64,000 nucleotides of DNA from JAUVXJ01 sp034411995 (GTDB taxonomy: Bacteria > Chloroflexota > Anaerolineae > UBA7937 > B3-Chlor), in assembly GCA_034411995.1 (NCBI GenBank), contig DAOUME010000026.1, positions 372,001 to 436,000 on the forward strand, read 5' to 3'. Position numbers and translations under genes: made by a program. Shown piece after piece: positions 44,892 to 55,000 of the stretch; position 1 is the stretch's first letter, and each line of letters starts with the position of its first letter. A model generated the notes under the pieces. That model was not told the DNA's origin and searched no databases. It saw only the letters and a program-made list of their open reading frames with translations.

Positions 44892-45881
44892 ATGAAACAG
44901 TGGCGTTTTTGGCTGGGCGTAGTCATCAGCCTGGTCTGCCTGGCACTCGTCCTGTGGAGGATAGACTATCACGAGGTGCTGGATGCCCTCCGTGAGGCGA
45001 ACTACGCCTGGCTCATACCAGCCGTGCTCCCCTTCGCGGGCACCATCGCCAGCAAGGTCCTGCGCTGGCAGCTCCTCTTTCCAGGCGATCACACCAGGAT
45101 CCGCCGCGGAAGACTCCTCTCTGCCCTCATGATCAGCTACGCCCTCAACACCATTCTCCCCGCCAGATTGGGAGAACTGGCCCGGGCGTACGTCATCGGA
45201 GAATCGGAGAACCTGAGCAAATCGCTGGCTTTCTCCACCATCGTGGTGGAGAAGGTCCTTGACGTTCTCACCTTACTCCTGTTTCTGGTGCTGCTCCTGC
45301 CCTTCGTAGTGCTGCCCTCCTGGATTCAGCAGTCAGCGATGGTTCTGGCACCCGTCTTCATCTGCCTCTTCGTCATCATCCTGGCCCTGGCCTATCAGCG
45401 GAGGCGCACCCTCGCCGTCATACACCACATCGCCGATCGTGTTCCGCATCTTGGAGTCCAGCGCCTGCTGACGTCGCTGGACTCGGCGCTGGCCGGTTTC
45501 GACGCGCTTGGCTCCCTGCGCACGAATCTCGTGCTCTGGGCCTGGTCCGTCGCGGTGTGGCTCACCAGCGGGCTGTTCATGCTTCTAGTCATGTTCGCCT
45601 TTCACATCGACGCCCCGCCGGCCGCAGCCTTCCTGCTGCTCTGCGTCACCAGCCTGGGAATGACCGTGCCCTCGTCACCAGGCTACATCGGGGTATACCA
45701 CTGGCTCGTGGTAAGCACCTTGCAGGTCTTCGGCGTCGAGCGCGAACTGGCCCTCAGCTTCGCCTTTGCCCTGCACGCCATCACCTTCCTGCCCCTCACA
45801 CTGCTGGGCATCTTCTACATGATGCGAGAGAACTACTCTCTCCAGAGGATCGAGGAAGGCGCTCTGGGCGGCCGAGGCTAG
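44892..45881 (+). CDS. Lysylphosphatidylglycerol-synthase-TM (UPF0104) family protein
   Basis: The 329-residue integral membrane protein has about eight helices. LNTILPARLGELARAYVIG and STIVVEKVLDVLTLL form the conserved block, followed by GMTVPSSPGYIGVYHWLVV. This matches the LPG_synthase_TM family (PF03706), which covers AglD and the flippase part of MprF. It lacks the aminoacyl transferase half, so it is not a complete MprF. The likely role is lipid or lipid-linked-sugar translocation. Confidence 0.85.
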   Translation: MKQWRFWLGVVISLVCLALVLWRIDYHEVLDALREANYAWLIPAVLPFAGTIASKVLRWQLLFPGDHTRIRRGRLLSALMISYALNTILPARLGELARAYVIGESENLSKSLAFSTIVVEKVLDVLTLLLFLVLLLPFVVLPSWIQQSAMVLAPVFICLFVIILALAYQRRRTLAVIHHIADRVPHLGVQRLLTSLDSALAGFDALGSLRTNLVLWAWSVAVWLTSGLFMLLVMFAFHIDAPPAAAFLLLCVTSLGMTVPSSPGYIGVYHWLVVSTLQVFGVERELALSFAFALHAITFLPLTLLGIFYMMRENYSLQRIEEGALGGRG

Positions 45882-46108
45882 GGTGAAGAGCCTCGACCCT
45901 CGCGCATGCTTTCGGGTCAAGCGTCGGGATGAGACCCGAGTGTAGAACCCCATCAGTCACCGCCCGAACGCCAAGGTGTTGTGTATATTGGGCGCAGCCC
46001 GGCAGAGTCTGCGAGGGATCGGGCCGCTCGGACAGTCGTACAGCAGATCCTGCGCCACTCATCCGGCACTGTCTCAGTCGTGGTCTTTCATGCCTTTGCT
46101 CCACAGTT

Positions 46109-46137
46109 TTGCGATCGCGCGCGAACTGAGTTAGAAT
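46109..46137 (+). promoter_or_regulatory. Promoter of the transketolase operon
   Basis: TTGCGA (46109-46114), 17 bases and TAGAAT (46132-46137), 13 bases before the ATG at 46151. An AAAGG ribosome site lies between. Short leader. Confidence 0.5.
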
Positions 46138-46150
46138 ATAAAGGTCGGTT

Positions 46151-47023
46151 ATGACAGAAAAGAGGTTGTCCCTATCCGAGTTGCAGGGCAAAGCGCGATG
46201 CCTGCGCTGCCACATTATCGGCATGACCGCCACTGCTGGCTCCGGTCACCCTGGTGGCTCCCTATCCTCCGCGGACATCGTAGCTGCCCTCTACTTCGGT
46301 GTGATGCGCCACGATCCCCAGCGCCCACACTGGGAAGACAGAGACCGCTTCGTCCTCAGTAAGGGACATGCCGCCCCGGTTCTCTACGCCGCTCTGGCTG
46401 AGAGCGGGTATTTCCCCCGAGAGCTCCTCTACCGCCTCCGCAAGTGCGACAGCCCTTTGCAGGGTCATCCAGACATGGGGTTGTTGCCCGGCGTAGAGGC
46501 CTCGACCGGATCGCTGGGACAAGGGCTCTCCATCGCCAACGGCATGGCCCTGGCCGGGAGGCTGGACGGCAAAGACTATCGGGTCTACGTACTCCTGGGC
46601 GACGGAGAAGTGGACGAGGGCCAGGTCTGGGAGGCAGCCATGGCCGCTACCCACTACAAGCTGGACAGCGTGACCGCGATACTGGATCGCAACCGGCAGC
46701 AGATCGACGGCTGGACCAGGGACGTGATGGGGCTGGAGCCCCTGGCCGACAAGTGGCGTGCCTTCGGGTGGCATGTCTTGGAAGCTGATGGCCACGACAT
46801 GCAAGCCATCCTAGAGGCACTGGCGGCAGCTCAGCAAGTCAAGGGGCAACCCAGCATCGTCATCGCCCATACAACCAAAGGCAAGGGCGCTTCCTTCATG
46901 GAGAACAACCTGCGCTTCCACGGGAACGTGCCTGACCGGGAGGAGATGGACCGGGCCCTTGGCGAAGTGAGAACCGAGGAGAGGTGCAAGGTTTGTGACG
47001 TACGGTATCCAGGCCCGTGCTAA
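46151..47023 (+). CDS. Transketolase, N-terminal subunit
   Basis: The 290-residue protein contains the TPP-binding half: GHPGGSLSSADIVAALYFGV, RFVLSKGHAAPVLYAAL and LLGDGEVDEGQVWEAA, the GDG...N motif with DRNRQQIDG. It is the usual separate N subunit of split transketolases in archaea, Thermotoga and many Chloroflexota. It moves two-carbon ketol groups in the non-oxidative pentose phosphate pathway. The C subunit starts 29 bases before its stop. Confidence 0.9.
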   Translation: MTEKRLSLSELQGKARCLRCHIIGMTATAGSGHPGGSLSSADIVAALYFGVMRHDPQRPHWEDRDRFVLSKGHAAPVLYAALAESGYFPRELLYRLRKCDSPLQGHPDMGLLPGVEASTGSLGQGLSIANGMALAGRLDGKDYRVYVLLGDGEVDEGQVWEAAMAATHYKLDSVTAILDRNRQQIDGWTRDVMGLEPLADKWRAFGWHVLEADGHDMQAILEALAAAQQVKGQPSIVIAHTTKGKGASFMENNLRFHGNVPDREEMDRALGEVRTEERCKVCDVRYPGPC

Positions 47024-48011
47024 GACAGCCAAGAAACAGGATACACTCGACAGACCAGAGGGCAACTTACGATTGGTAGAACTGGTTTCCACCCGGGAGG
47101 CTTACGGCCAGACCCTTCTCGAACTGGGACGTGAGAACGAGGACATCGTAGTTCTCGATGCGGATCTCTCCTCGTCAACGAAGACCGGGCTCTTCGCTGC
47201 CGAGTTCCCCGAACGGCATTTTGAGATGGGCATCGCCGAAGCCAACATGATCGGCACCGCAGCCGGATTGGCCACCTGCGGCAAGATCCCCTTTGCGAGC
47301 ACCTTTGCTGTCTTCGCCACCTGCCGCACCTTCGACCAGTTGAGAATGTCGGTGGCTTACCCCTCCCTCAACGTGAAGGTGGTCGCCACGCACGGAGGCA
47401 TTAGCGTGGGCGAAGACGGCGCTTCACACCACGCTATCGAAGACGTGGCGCTGGCGTGCGCCCTGCCCTACTTCACAGTGCTCGTGGTTGCCGACGCGGT
47501 CGAGACCAGAGAAGCCGTCCGCGCCGCGGCGGAGCACGTCGGCCCCGTCTATCTGAGACTGAGCCGACCAGCAGTCCCCGCCATATACCACGAAAGCTGT
47601 GACTTCGTCATCGGCAAGGCCATCAAGCTCCGTGATGGGAAAGATGCCACCATTATCGCCAATGGGCTCATGGTCTCGCGCGCGTTGCAGGCTGCGGGCC
47701 TGCTGTCAGAACAAGGGATCTTCACCAGGGTCCTGGATCTGCACACCGTCAAGCCCCTGGACGTGGAAGCCGTCCGAGAGGCGGCTGAGGACACGGGAGC
47801 CATCGTCACCGCAGAGGAGCACCTGCTTCACGGAGGCCTGGGAAGCGTGGTCGCCCAGACAGTCGCGGAGTCTCGTCCCGTGCCCCAACGATTCGTGGCC
47901 ATACGGGACCGGTATGCACGTTCCGGAAAGCCAGACGAGCTTCTGGAGATGTACGGCCTCACCTCACAGCACATCGCCAGTGCGGTCAGAGAGGTCATGA
48001 AGGAGAAATGA
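46995..48011 (+). CDS. Transketolase, C-terminal subunit
   Basis: The 338-residue protein has the pyrimidine-binding domain of TPP enzymes: VVLDADLSSSTKTGLFAAEF, FEMGIAEANMIGTAAGLA (with the catalytic Glu), and VVATHGGISVGEDGASHHAI. The C-terminal domain includes VLDLHTVKPLDVEAV. The protein must pair with the N subunit encoded immediately upstream. GTG 46995 overlaps that gene by 29 bases and has AAGG near it. About 30 N-terminal residues are longer than in most members and may be untranslated. Confidence 0.9.
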   Translation: MTYGIQARAKTAKKQDTLDRPEGNLRLVELVSTREAYGQTLLELGRENEDIVVLDADLSSSTKTGLFAAEFPERHFEMGIAEANMIGTAAGLATCGKIPFASTFAVFATCRTFDQLRMSVAYPSLNVKVVATHGGISVGEDGASHHAIEDVALACALPYFTVLVVADAVETREAVRAAAEHVGPVYLRLSRPAVPAIYHESCDFVIGKAIKLRDGKDATIIANGLMVSRALQAAGLLSEQGIFTRVLDLHTVKPLDVEAVREAAEDTGAIVTAEEHLLHGGLGSVVAQTVAESRPVPQRFVAIRDRYARSGKPDELLEMYGLTSQHIASAVREVMKEK

Positions 48012-48042
48012 TCTCCCGGGAGCCTTCACGGTGAGAACCTGA

Positions 48043-49200
48043 ATGGGCGCTATGGAGAGACTGCTGGAACAGAAGCAAGAGATGCTGCGCTGCAACCGCT
48101 GTGGTTACTGCCAGGCAGCCTGCCCGATCTACGACGTCCTTCGACGGGAGCCCGTGACCGCCCGTGGCAGGATACAACTGCTGCGGGCGGTGAGCGAAGG
48201 CAGACTGCCCTTGTCAGACACCGTCAGCCGTCTGGTGTACGACTGCACTGATTGCCAGTCCTGTCTCGTGAGTTGCCCGGGTGGAGTGCACACCAGTGAG
48301 ATCTTCGGCGCCGCCCGGGAGCTGCTGGCTGAGAGCGACTACCTGCCCGACAGCTTGGTGGAACTGGAGCGGCGCGTCAGGTCATCGCACAACATCTCCG
48401 ACGAGCCAGCCGAAAGCCGTCTGCTGTGGGCGGAGAACTTGGAGGACAGGCCGGAAGGTCTGGTGGGCAAAACGAGCGCCGAGGTGGTGCTCTTTACCGG
48501 CTGCGTGTCCGCCCTCTTCCCCATGGCCTATGGCATCCTCCAGGATCTGGTGGAGATTTTGCAGGTAAGCGGAGTAGACTTCACCACCCTGGGCGGGGAG
48601 GAATGGTGCTGCGGGTATCCTCTCCTCTCTGCTGGCCTGCCCGTCTCAGACCTGGTGGAGCACAACCTGGAGTCGGTGAGAGCTCTGGGCGCAGAAACCC
48701 TGGTCACTACGTGCCCTTCCTGCTACCACATGTGGAAGCACGAGTATGCACCAGATTTCGTCCAGGTGAAACACTCCACCGAGTCTCTGGCTGAGTTGGT
48801 CGAGGCGGCAAGAGTGCCCCTGCGGACACTGGAGATGCGGGTCACCTACCACGATCCCTGCGACCTGGGCAGAAAGAGCGGCGTCTACGATGCACCCCGT
48901 CGCCTTGTCCAGGCCATACCTGGAGTGGAATTGGTGGAGATGGAAGACAACCGAGATGCCGCTCTCTGTTGTGGTGGCGGGGGCAACCTGGAGTCGCTCA
49001 GCCCCGACCTTTCGAGAGCGGTAGCCAGGCGGCGACTGGAACAGGCACAGGAAACGGGAGCACAGGTCATCGTCAGCGCCTGCCAGCAGTGCGAACGCAC
49101 CCTGACCATGGCCGCTCGCCGCGAAAAGATCAGGATCAAGGTCTTGGACGTCGTCCAGTTGTTGCACCTAGCACTGTCGAAAGAGAATGCCCCGGACTGA
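48043..49200 (+). CDS. Iron-sulfur protein of the GlcF/LutA type
   Basis: The 385-residue protein starts with two 4Fe-4S motifs, CNRCGYCQAACP and CTDCQSCLVSCP. Two CCG domains follow, with EEWCCGYP, TTCPSCYHMWK, CDLGRKSGVYD and ALCCGGGGN...ACQQCE. This matches the glycolate oxidase iron-sulfur subunit GlcF or the lactate utilisation LutA/heterodisulfide reductase D group. It would pass electrons from a flavin subunit. GlcD- or GlcE-like partners are absent from the window, so the substrate is open (glycolate, lactate or other 2-hydroxy acids). It lies between transketolase and glycerate kinase. Confidence 0.85.
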   Translation: MGAMERLLEQKQEMLRCNRCGYCQAACPIYDVLRREPVTARGRIQLLRAVSEGRLPLSDTVSRLVYDCTDCQSCLVSCPGGVHTSEIFGAARELLAESDYLPDSLVELERRVRSSHNISDEPAESRLLWAENLEDRPEGLVGKTSAEVVLFTGCVSALFPMAYGILQDLVEILQVSGVDFTTLGGEEWCCGYPLLSAGLPVSDLVEHNLESVRALGAETLVTTCPSCYHMWKHEYAPDFVQVKHSTESLAELVEAARVPLRTLEMRVTYHDPCDLGRKSGVYDAPRRLVQAIPGVELVEMEDNRDAALCCGGGGNLESLSPDLSRAVARRRLEQAQETGAQVIVSACQQCERTLTMAARREKIRIKVLDVVQLLHLALSKENAPD

Positions 49201-49209
49201 AGAGACGCG

Positions 49210-50571
49210 ATGACCACGTTCGATCCTCGTCTGCTGAACAACGAAGCGACCAGGGCACAGCGCCAAAGGATCTTGCCCATCCTCGAGGCGGCCCTTCAGG
49301 CCGTGGACCCCATCGCGGCCATCAGGCAGCAGGTGCACCTGGAGGGAAGCAGGCTGCTCGTCGGCGAGCGCACGTACGACCTGGCGAGCTACCAGAACAT
49401 CTATGTCGTTGGCGGCGGCAAGGCGGGCGCCTCTATGGCCAGGGCCACTGAGGAGATCCTCGGTGATCGCGTCACGGCTGGGGTGATCAACACCAAGTAC
49501 GGGTACCGTGCCGACACAAGGATCGTCCGCATCAACGAAGCAGGTCACCCCCTTCCAGACGCAGCCGGCATGGCTGGTGCCAGGCAAATGGTAGATCTGG
49601 CCAGGCAGGCCTCGGAAGGCGACCTGATGATCTGCCTCATCTCGGGAGGCGGGTCGGCTCTCATGACTCTGCCCGTCGAAGGAGTGAGCCTGGCGGACAT
49701 GGAGGCCCTCACCTCGGCCCTCCTGCGGTGTGGTGCCACCATCAACGAAATCAACACCATCCGCAAGCACCTCTCCCAGATCAAGGGTGGCAACCTGTCT
49801 CGCGCCGCCTATCCCGCCGAGGTGGTCTCTCTCATCCTGTCCGACGTGGTGGGCAATCCTCTGGACGTCATCGCCTCTGGGCCCACCGTCCCCGACTCCA
49901 GCAGCTTCGCCCAGGCCTGGGAGATCGTGGAAAGATATGACCTGGTGGCCGAGCTGCCCGAGCCCATCATCCAGCGGCTCCGTGCCGGCCAGGACGGCGA
50001 CGTCCCCGATACCCCGAAGGAGGGAGACCCTCTCTTCGGCAGGACGTATAATCTGATCATCGGCAGCAACGAGATCGCAGCTCGGGCCGCTCTCGCTCAG
50101 GCCGAAGCTCGTGGATTCCACACCTTGCTGCTTTCCACCTTCGTGGAAGGTGAGGCCCGCGAGGTTGCCCACGTCTTCTGTGCCCTCGCCAAGGAGATCC
50201 TCCACTCAGGCCAGCCTCTTCCGCAGCCAGCCTGTGTGGTAGCCGGTGGAGAGACCACTGTCACCATTCGGGGCCAGGGCCTGGGGGGACGCAACCAGGA
50301 GTTGGCCCTGGCAGCCGCCATTCAATTGGATGGTCTCCACGACACCGTGGTTGTAGCCCTGGCCACCGATGGCACCGACGGGCCCACAGATGCCGCCGGG
50401 GCCATCGCCGACGGCTCGACATTGCCTCGGGCGCGGGACAAAAAGTTGTTGGCCAGGGACTACCTGGCCAACAACGATTCGTACCACTTCTTCGATCAGT
50501 TAGATGACCTGCTGATCACCGGCCCAACCAACACCAACGTCAACGATCTGACTTTCGTCTTCGTCTTCTGA
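49210..50571 (+). CDS. gckA: Glycerate 2-kinase, MOFRL family
   Basis: The 453-residue protein belongs to the GckA/TtuD-type glycerate kinases. Motifs are IYVVGGGKAGASMA, INEAGHPLPDAAG, CLISGGGSALMTLP, INTIRKHLSQIKGG, and the C-terminal VAGGETTVTIRG with ATDGTDGPTDAAGAI. It forms 2-phosphoglycerate from glycerate, the last step of glycerate assimilation through serine, hydroxypyruvate or tartronate semialdehyde. It lies ten bases after the iron-sulfur protein gene and converges with larA; the 43-base gap shows no clear terminator. Confidence 0.9.
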   Translation: MTTFDPRLLNNEATRAQRQRILPILEAALQAVDPIAAIRQQVHLEGSRLLVGERTYDLASYQNIYVVGGGKAGASMARATEEILGDRVTAGVINTKYGYRADTRIVRINEAGHPLPDAAGMAGARQMVDLARQASEGDLMICLISGGGSALMTLPVEGVSLADMEALTSALLRCGATINEINTIRKHLSQIKGGNLSRAAYPAEVVSLILSDVVGNPLDVIASGPTVPDSSSFAQAWEIVERYDLVAELPEPIIQRLRAGQDGDVPDTPKEGDPLFGRTYNLIIGSNEIAARAALAQAEARGFHTLLLSTFVEGEAREVAHVFCALAKEILHSGQPLPQPACVVAGGETTVTIRGQGLGGRNQELALAAAIQLDGLHDTVVVALATDGTDGPTDAAGAIADGSTLPRARDKKLLARDYLANNDSYHFFDQLDDLLITGPTNTNVNDLTFVFVF

Positions 50572-50614
50572 TCGCGTGGGTGCAACGGCCGGTCGACCCC
50601 TTCGGTCTTCTGAC

Positions 50615-51883
50615 CTACTCCACGTACGGGAACGTTGAGCCTCCCACGGGCAACACGATCACCTCGGCCCTGGCGTACTTCTGCGCCACCTGGGCAACGG
50701 CCTCCTGGACAGAGGTGGCGTGCTTGATCTCCATGTCTGCCAGTTGCTGCTTGGTGAGCCCCTCGGTCACCACCACCAGGCTCTTGGTGGACAGCAGCTT
50801 GCGCAGTCGCGACGCCATGGGGCCACCCGTCGTCGACGCCTTGCCCTCGTCGATCCAACGGACCACCTCCTCTGAGTCGGGCTTCTGCGACAGCGTTTCG
50901 TACATCATAGGGCCCGCCCCATCGGGGCAGGCGGAAAGCAGGATCACCGTGCCGCCGTCTTTCGTGACGTCGTCCGCCAGCAGAATCGACTTCCCCGACT
51001 GGATGAGGTCCGTCTCCAGCGGGAACGCCGAAGTGATGGTCACATCCGCCGCCCTGGGAACCGGGGCACCATAGACGTCGGTGAGCCCCTTGATGGCCTC
51101 CCTCTGCGCGGCCTCCACTTCACCCACGAAGAGCTTGTAGATTCTCTTCTCAGCATTGAGCAAGCAATCGATCTTCATGTCGAGGCCCACCAGTCGCGCC
51201 GCCTCCAGCATGTCCTCCCAGACCGGGTTACCGTCCGTCATCCCCTGGGTGCTGCCGGGCTCGGCCATCAGCACGTGATTGTGCCTGATCGTATCCCTGC
51301 CGCAGATACCAGGCAGGGCGATCTTGGGGCCACCACCGTAGCCGGCAAAATAGTGGGGATTGATGGTGCCGATTCCGACACTGAACCCGGCCTCGACGAC
51401 CTTGCGGTTTGACCAGCAAGGGGTCCCGCGGCTCGTACTCCCCACGTTGACCAGGTTGGCCTTGTCGTCGGCGTCGTGGATGCTGACCTTGACTCTGCGC
51501 ACCACCTCGTCGCCCAGTTTGGCTTTGATCTCGTCCGGAGCCGTCTTGCGGTGGGTCCCCCTGCCGATGATGACCTCGATGCTCTCGTCACCGATGCCCA
51601 GCGCGTTCAGTTCGTTGATCAGAGGCAAGACCACCTCGACCACGGGGGATGGGCGAGTCTGATCTTCACTGATGATCACCGCTTTCTTGTTCTCCAGCGA
51701 TCCCACGATCTCGGCTAGTGAGGCCATTCCAAAGGGGTTTCTCAGACCCTCCCTCACCAACTCCTCGACGCTCTCGGCAGCGGGCACGTCCCGGGGTTCG
51801 CTCATCGCCAGGAGCTTCCAGCCGTCTGGAAGCTCGAAGGTCAGAGCTTGATTGTCGTAGTGTCCCTTAGCCTTCTGCCCCAT
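50615..51883 (-). CDS. larA: LarA-family lactate racemase-like protein
   Basis: The 422-residue protein has the DUF2088 N-terminal domain. The key residues of nickel-pincer racemases are present: H111 in GRGTHRKTAP, H136 in SIHDADDK, K161 in SNRKVVEAG and H177 in NPHYFAGYGGG. The lysine binds the pyridinium dithiocarboxylate nickel cofactor in L. plantarum LarA. The substrate could be lactate or another 2-hydroxy acid, as homologues vary. LarB, LarC and LarE, needed for the cofactor, are not in the window. ATG 51883 is supported by a GGAGG ten bases upstream; a longer open frame is not. Confidence 0.8.
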   Translation of the reverse strand: MGQKAKGHYDNQALTFELPDGWKLLAMSEPRDVPAAESVEELVREGLRNPFGMASLAEIVGSLENKKAVIISEDQTRPSPVVEVVLPLINELNALGIGDESIEVIIGRGTHRKTAPDEIKAKLGDEVVRRVKVSIHDADDKANLVNVGSTSRGTPCWSNRKVVEAGFSVGIGTINPHYFAGYGGGPKIALPGICGRDTIRHNHVLMAEPGSTQGMTDGNPVWEDMLEAARLVGLDMKIDCLLNAEKRIYKLFVGEVEAAQREAIKGLTDVYGAPVPRAADVTITSAFPLETDLIQSGKSILLADDVTKDGGTVILLSACPDGAGPMMYETLSQKPDSEEVVRWIDEGKASTTGGPMASRLRKLLSTKSLVVVTEGLTKQQLADMEIKHATSVQEAVAQVAQKYARAEVIVLPVGGSTFPYVE

Positions 51884-51903
51884 GATTCGTGAACCTCCAC
51901 TCT

Positions 51904-51920
51904 GTGCACCGTCGTGCACC
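51904..51920. promoter_or_regulatory. Palindromic operator candidate in the larA leader
   Basis: GTGCACC, GTC, GTGCACC: two copies of the palindrome GTGCAC separated by four bases, lying at about +10 to +27 of the larA transcript. It has the spacing of a dimeric regulator site near the transcription start. Confidence 0.4.
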
Positions 51921-51936
51921 ATATTGCTGCTCTGAG

Positions 51937-51965
51937 ATTATCCCACATACAGGCAACAGAGTCAA
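51937..51965 (-). promoter_or_regulatory. Promoter of larA
   Basis: On the reverse strand, TTGACT (51960-51965), 17 bases and GATAAT (51937-51942). larA therefore can be transcribed separately from the fused glyA-gcvT gene upstream. Confidence 0.55.
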
Positions 51966-52017
51966 CCGCCTGGCGCAGCAATCGGCCAGACCCTGCTCCC
52001 ATAGCCCAGCGAACCAC

Positions 52018-55000
52018 CTATCCCCCATCTTCCTCATCTCTCACAGGGAAGCGCGGCAGTATCACAGCCTCTTCGGCGACGAGTACCTTGTCACCGGTGG
52101 TCAACGCTCTCTTGTCCTTCTCGGCCTTAGCTGTCTCTCCTGCAGGCATAGGGAAGATCCGTAACTCCGTGCCCTCGCGAGTGTGTTTCCTGCTTACGTA
52201 GGCCAGTCCCAACTGGTACCCCTCCACGTCGAGAGAGCAACTGGTCACTGCTCCCATGTACTCCCCGCGGCGCGACACGACCACGTCCCCAGGTCTGATG
52301 GCCCTGATCCCTTTCTCCCTCATGCGGAAACGAACGATCTCCATGGTCCTCTTGCTTTCGCGCTCCAGGTGGGCTTCCCTACCTACGAAGTACGGCTTGT
52401 GCAGCTTGACGTAGGGAGCAAAGCCAGCCCCGGTGGGAGAGATATCGTGGTCGCCAGCAAGCTCGTGACCGTACAAAGGTAGCCCCGCCTCGGTCCTCGT
52501 GGAGTCACGCGCCCCTAAACCTACAGGCTTGACCCCTAAATCCTCCCCGCGCTGAAGTATGAGGTTCCACAACCTGGGCGCGTCATCGGGATGCAGGTAC
52601 AACTCATAGCCGACGTCCTCTCCCGTGTAACCCGTCCTGGCCACTATGGTCTTGATCCCCGACAACTCGGTCTCCATGAAGTCTGTCCGCCTGATCCTGG
52701 CCAGGCTACTCCTGACCAGCGGGTCATCGGTAAGCCTCTGGATTATGGCCAGCGAGGTGGGACCCTGGAGGGCTACATCCACGCGTCGATCATCGCCGGA
52801 TGCTGGATCCTTCAAATCCCTGATGGTCACTTCGCCCTCTATCTCCTTGTCCGGATGCTTGCGGTCTATCACGTAGCGGCGGGAATTCACCGCCCGCAGC
52901 CACGCCAGGTCCTTGTCCGCGTTGGCAGCGTTGACCACCACCATGTACCGGTCGGCTGCACGGCGATAGACCATGATGTCATCGATCACGTGCCCATCCG
53001 GGTCCAGCATGGCGGAGTAGTGAGACTGCCCATCTTCCAACCATCGCACGTAGTTGGTGCTCACCAGATCCAGGAAACTGGCTGCGTGCTCGCCCGCTAC
53101 CTCGAGCACTCCCATGTGAGCCACGTCGAACAATCCCGCAGCCTGCCGGACCGCGCGGTGCTCCTCCAGCACCGTGGTGTACCAGACGGGCATCTCCCAG
53201 CCCGCGAAGGGGATGATCTTGCGCGTGAGCTGGCAATGCTCCTCGAAGAGCGGCGTGCGCTTCAGTTCCCCACCCTCCTCCTTCCAGACGAACTCCTCTT
53301 TCTGTACCTTGGGCCGTAGTTCGTCCAGCACACTCTCGCCCACGAAGTAGGTCTTGGCCAGATCGAACAGGGAAGCGTGGCCGCTCTTCCACAACGAGGC
53401 CCCATCGGGCCTCTTCTCCCCAGCCCCGTACGATGGCAACCCGGCTTCCAGACGCAGGGCATCTCTGGCTGCCACACCCGCCGGCCTGGCCCCGGCCTCC
53501 AGCAACGCGCTCCAGACCGCTGCTGCGCTGCCCGGGTGCACGACCAGCTCGTACCGGGGTTGGCCTCCCGGCAGATCGTTGCGGTGCACCATCACCTCCA
53601 CGCCATGCAGGTCGGTTCGCGCGAAAGTGGCGTTCTTCGGCTCCGGCAACGAGCACCCGGCCCTTTCCAGGACGCTCCAGGATTTCGGTCCGTGCAACCC
53701 CAGTGCGACTCTCCGTGCAGGCAGGTCCAGGACCTCAGCCAGATCGTTGACTACTGCCGGTCCCTGCACCTTCTTGAAGATGTCCTCGTTGTCGAAGACG
53801 ACGTAGCAGTCCGATAGTCCACGCAGCCACGCCTTCACTCTTTCTCTGTTAGGGGCATTGGTGAACAGCAAATATCGCTCCCGACCGCGCTCGTCGGTGG
53901 CCAGTCGCAGGACAGACACGTCGTCGATGAGAACGCCGTCCTTGTCCAGGAGAAACGACCGCTGGCTCGAGTGGGGCGTCAGCGCGGCCACATTGTTGGT
54001 GCTCGCTTCCTGAAGGAAAGGCCGCGCCCTGGCGCCGCTCACCTCCAGGATCCCGATGTCACTCAGGTCGAAGACGGCGGCACTCTGCGTGGCTGCCTCC
54101 AGTTCTGCCTTGTCGTCTCCATAGCGGACAGGCACCTGCCAGCCGTGCCTTTCCGCCAGCTCGGCTTTCAGTTTGCGATGCTCGTCTACGAGCGGGCCAA
54201 CCTTGGCCCGCGATGGTCTGGGGAGCCAGAAGTAGTGCGGATACCCGTCCCATCGCGTGTCCCGCTCTACGCCCGCCCGGGCAGCCAGTCCGGCGACCTC
54301 GGCCTTCAACTCCTCCAGCAAGTAGAGGTCCACCTTGCCGCGCGGAAGATCACCTGTGATACCAGTATACTGGAACGGCCTGATGTTCACGAGGACCTTG
54401 TGGATGATCCCTGCCAGATCGTCCATATCCTCAGGCCCCAGACCTCGCTGAGTCACCCAGGGCGTGCCCAGACGGATGCCGCTGGCATCGGCTGCGCTTT
54501 CGTCCCCCGGTATGGTGTTCTTGTTGGTCACCAGACCGCAAAGCTCGAGAATGCGCGCAGCGATCTCTCCCTTCAGGCGATAGCCGGTATCGGTCTCGAT
54601 GGCGTTGAGGTCGATGACCAGGAGGTGGGTATCCGTGCCACCGTAGGCCAGCCGCAGACCGCGCTTCTCCAACCCCGCCGCCAGAGCCGCGGCGTTCTCC
54701 ACGATCATCCGCTGGAGATGCCTGAACTCCTCGATCTGAGCCAGCTTGAAGGCCACCGCCATGGCGGCAAATTTGTTCACGTGGGGGCCGCCCTGCTCCC
54801 CCGGGAAGACCGCATTGTCTATCCTCTTGGCGTGGTCCTCGTCAGTCGTCATGATCACCGCCCCGCGAGGACCACACACCGTCTTATGGGTGGTGAACGT
54901 GATCACGTCGGCATAACCCACAGGGCTGGGGTAGACACCGGCGATGACCATCCCAGCCGGGTGAGCTATGTCGGCGAACAGTATGCATCCCCCAGGCACG

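Noticed and set aside
49168..50205. A 345-codon reverse open frame
   Set aside because: Antisense to the glycerate kinase gene, which has all family motifs.
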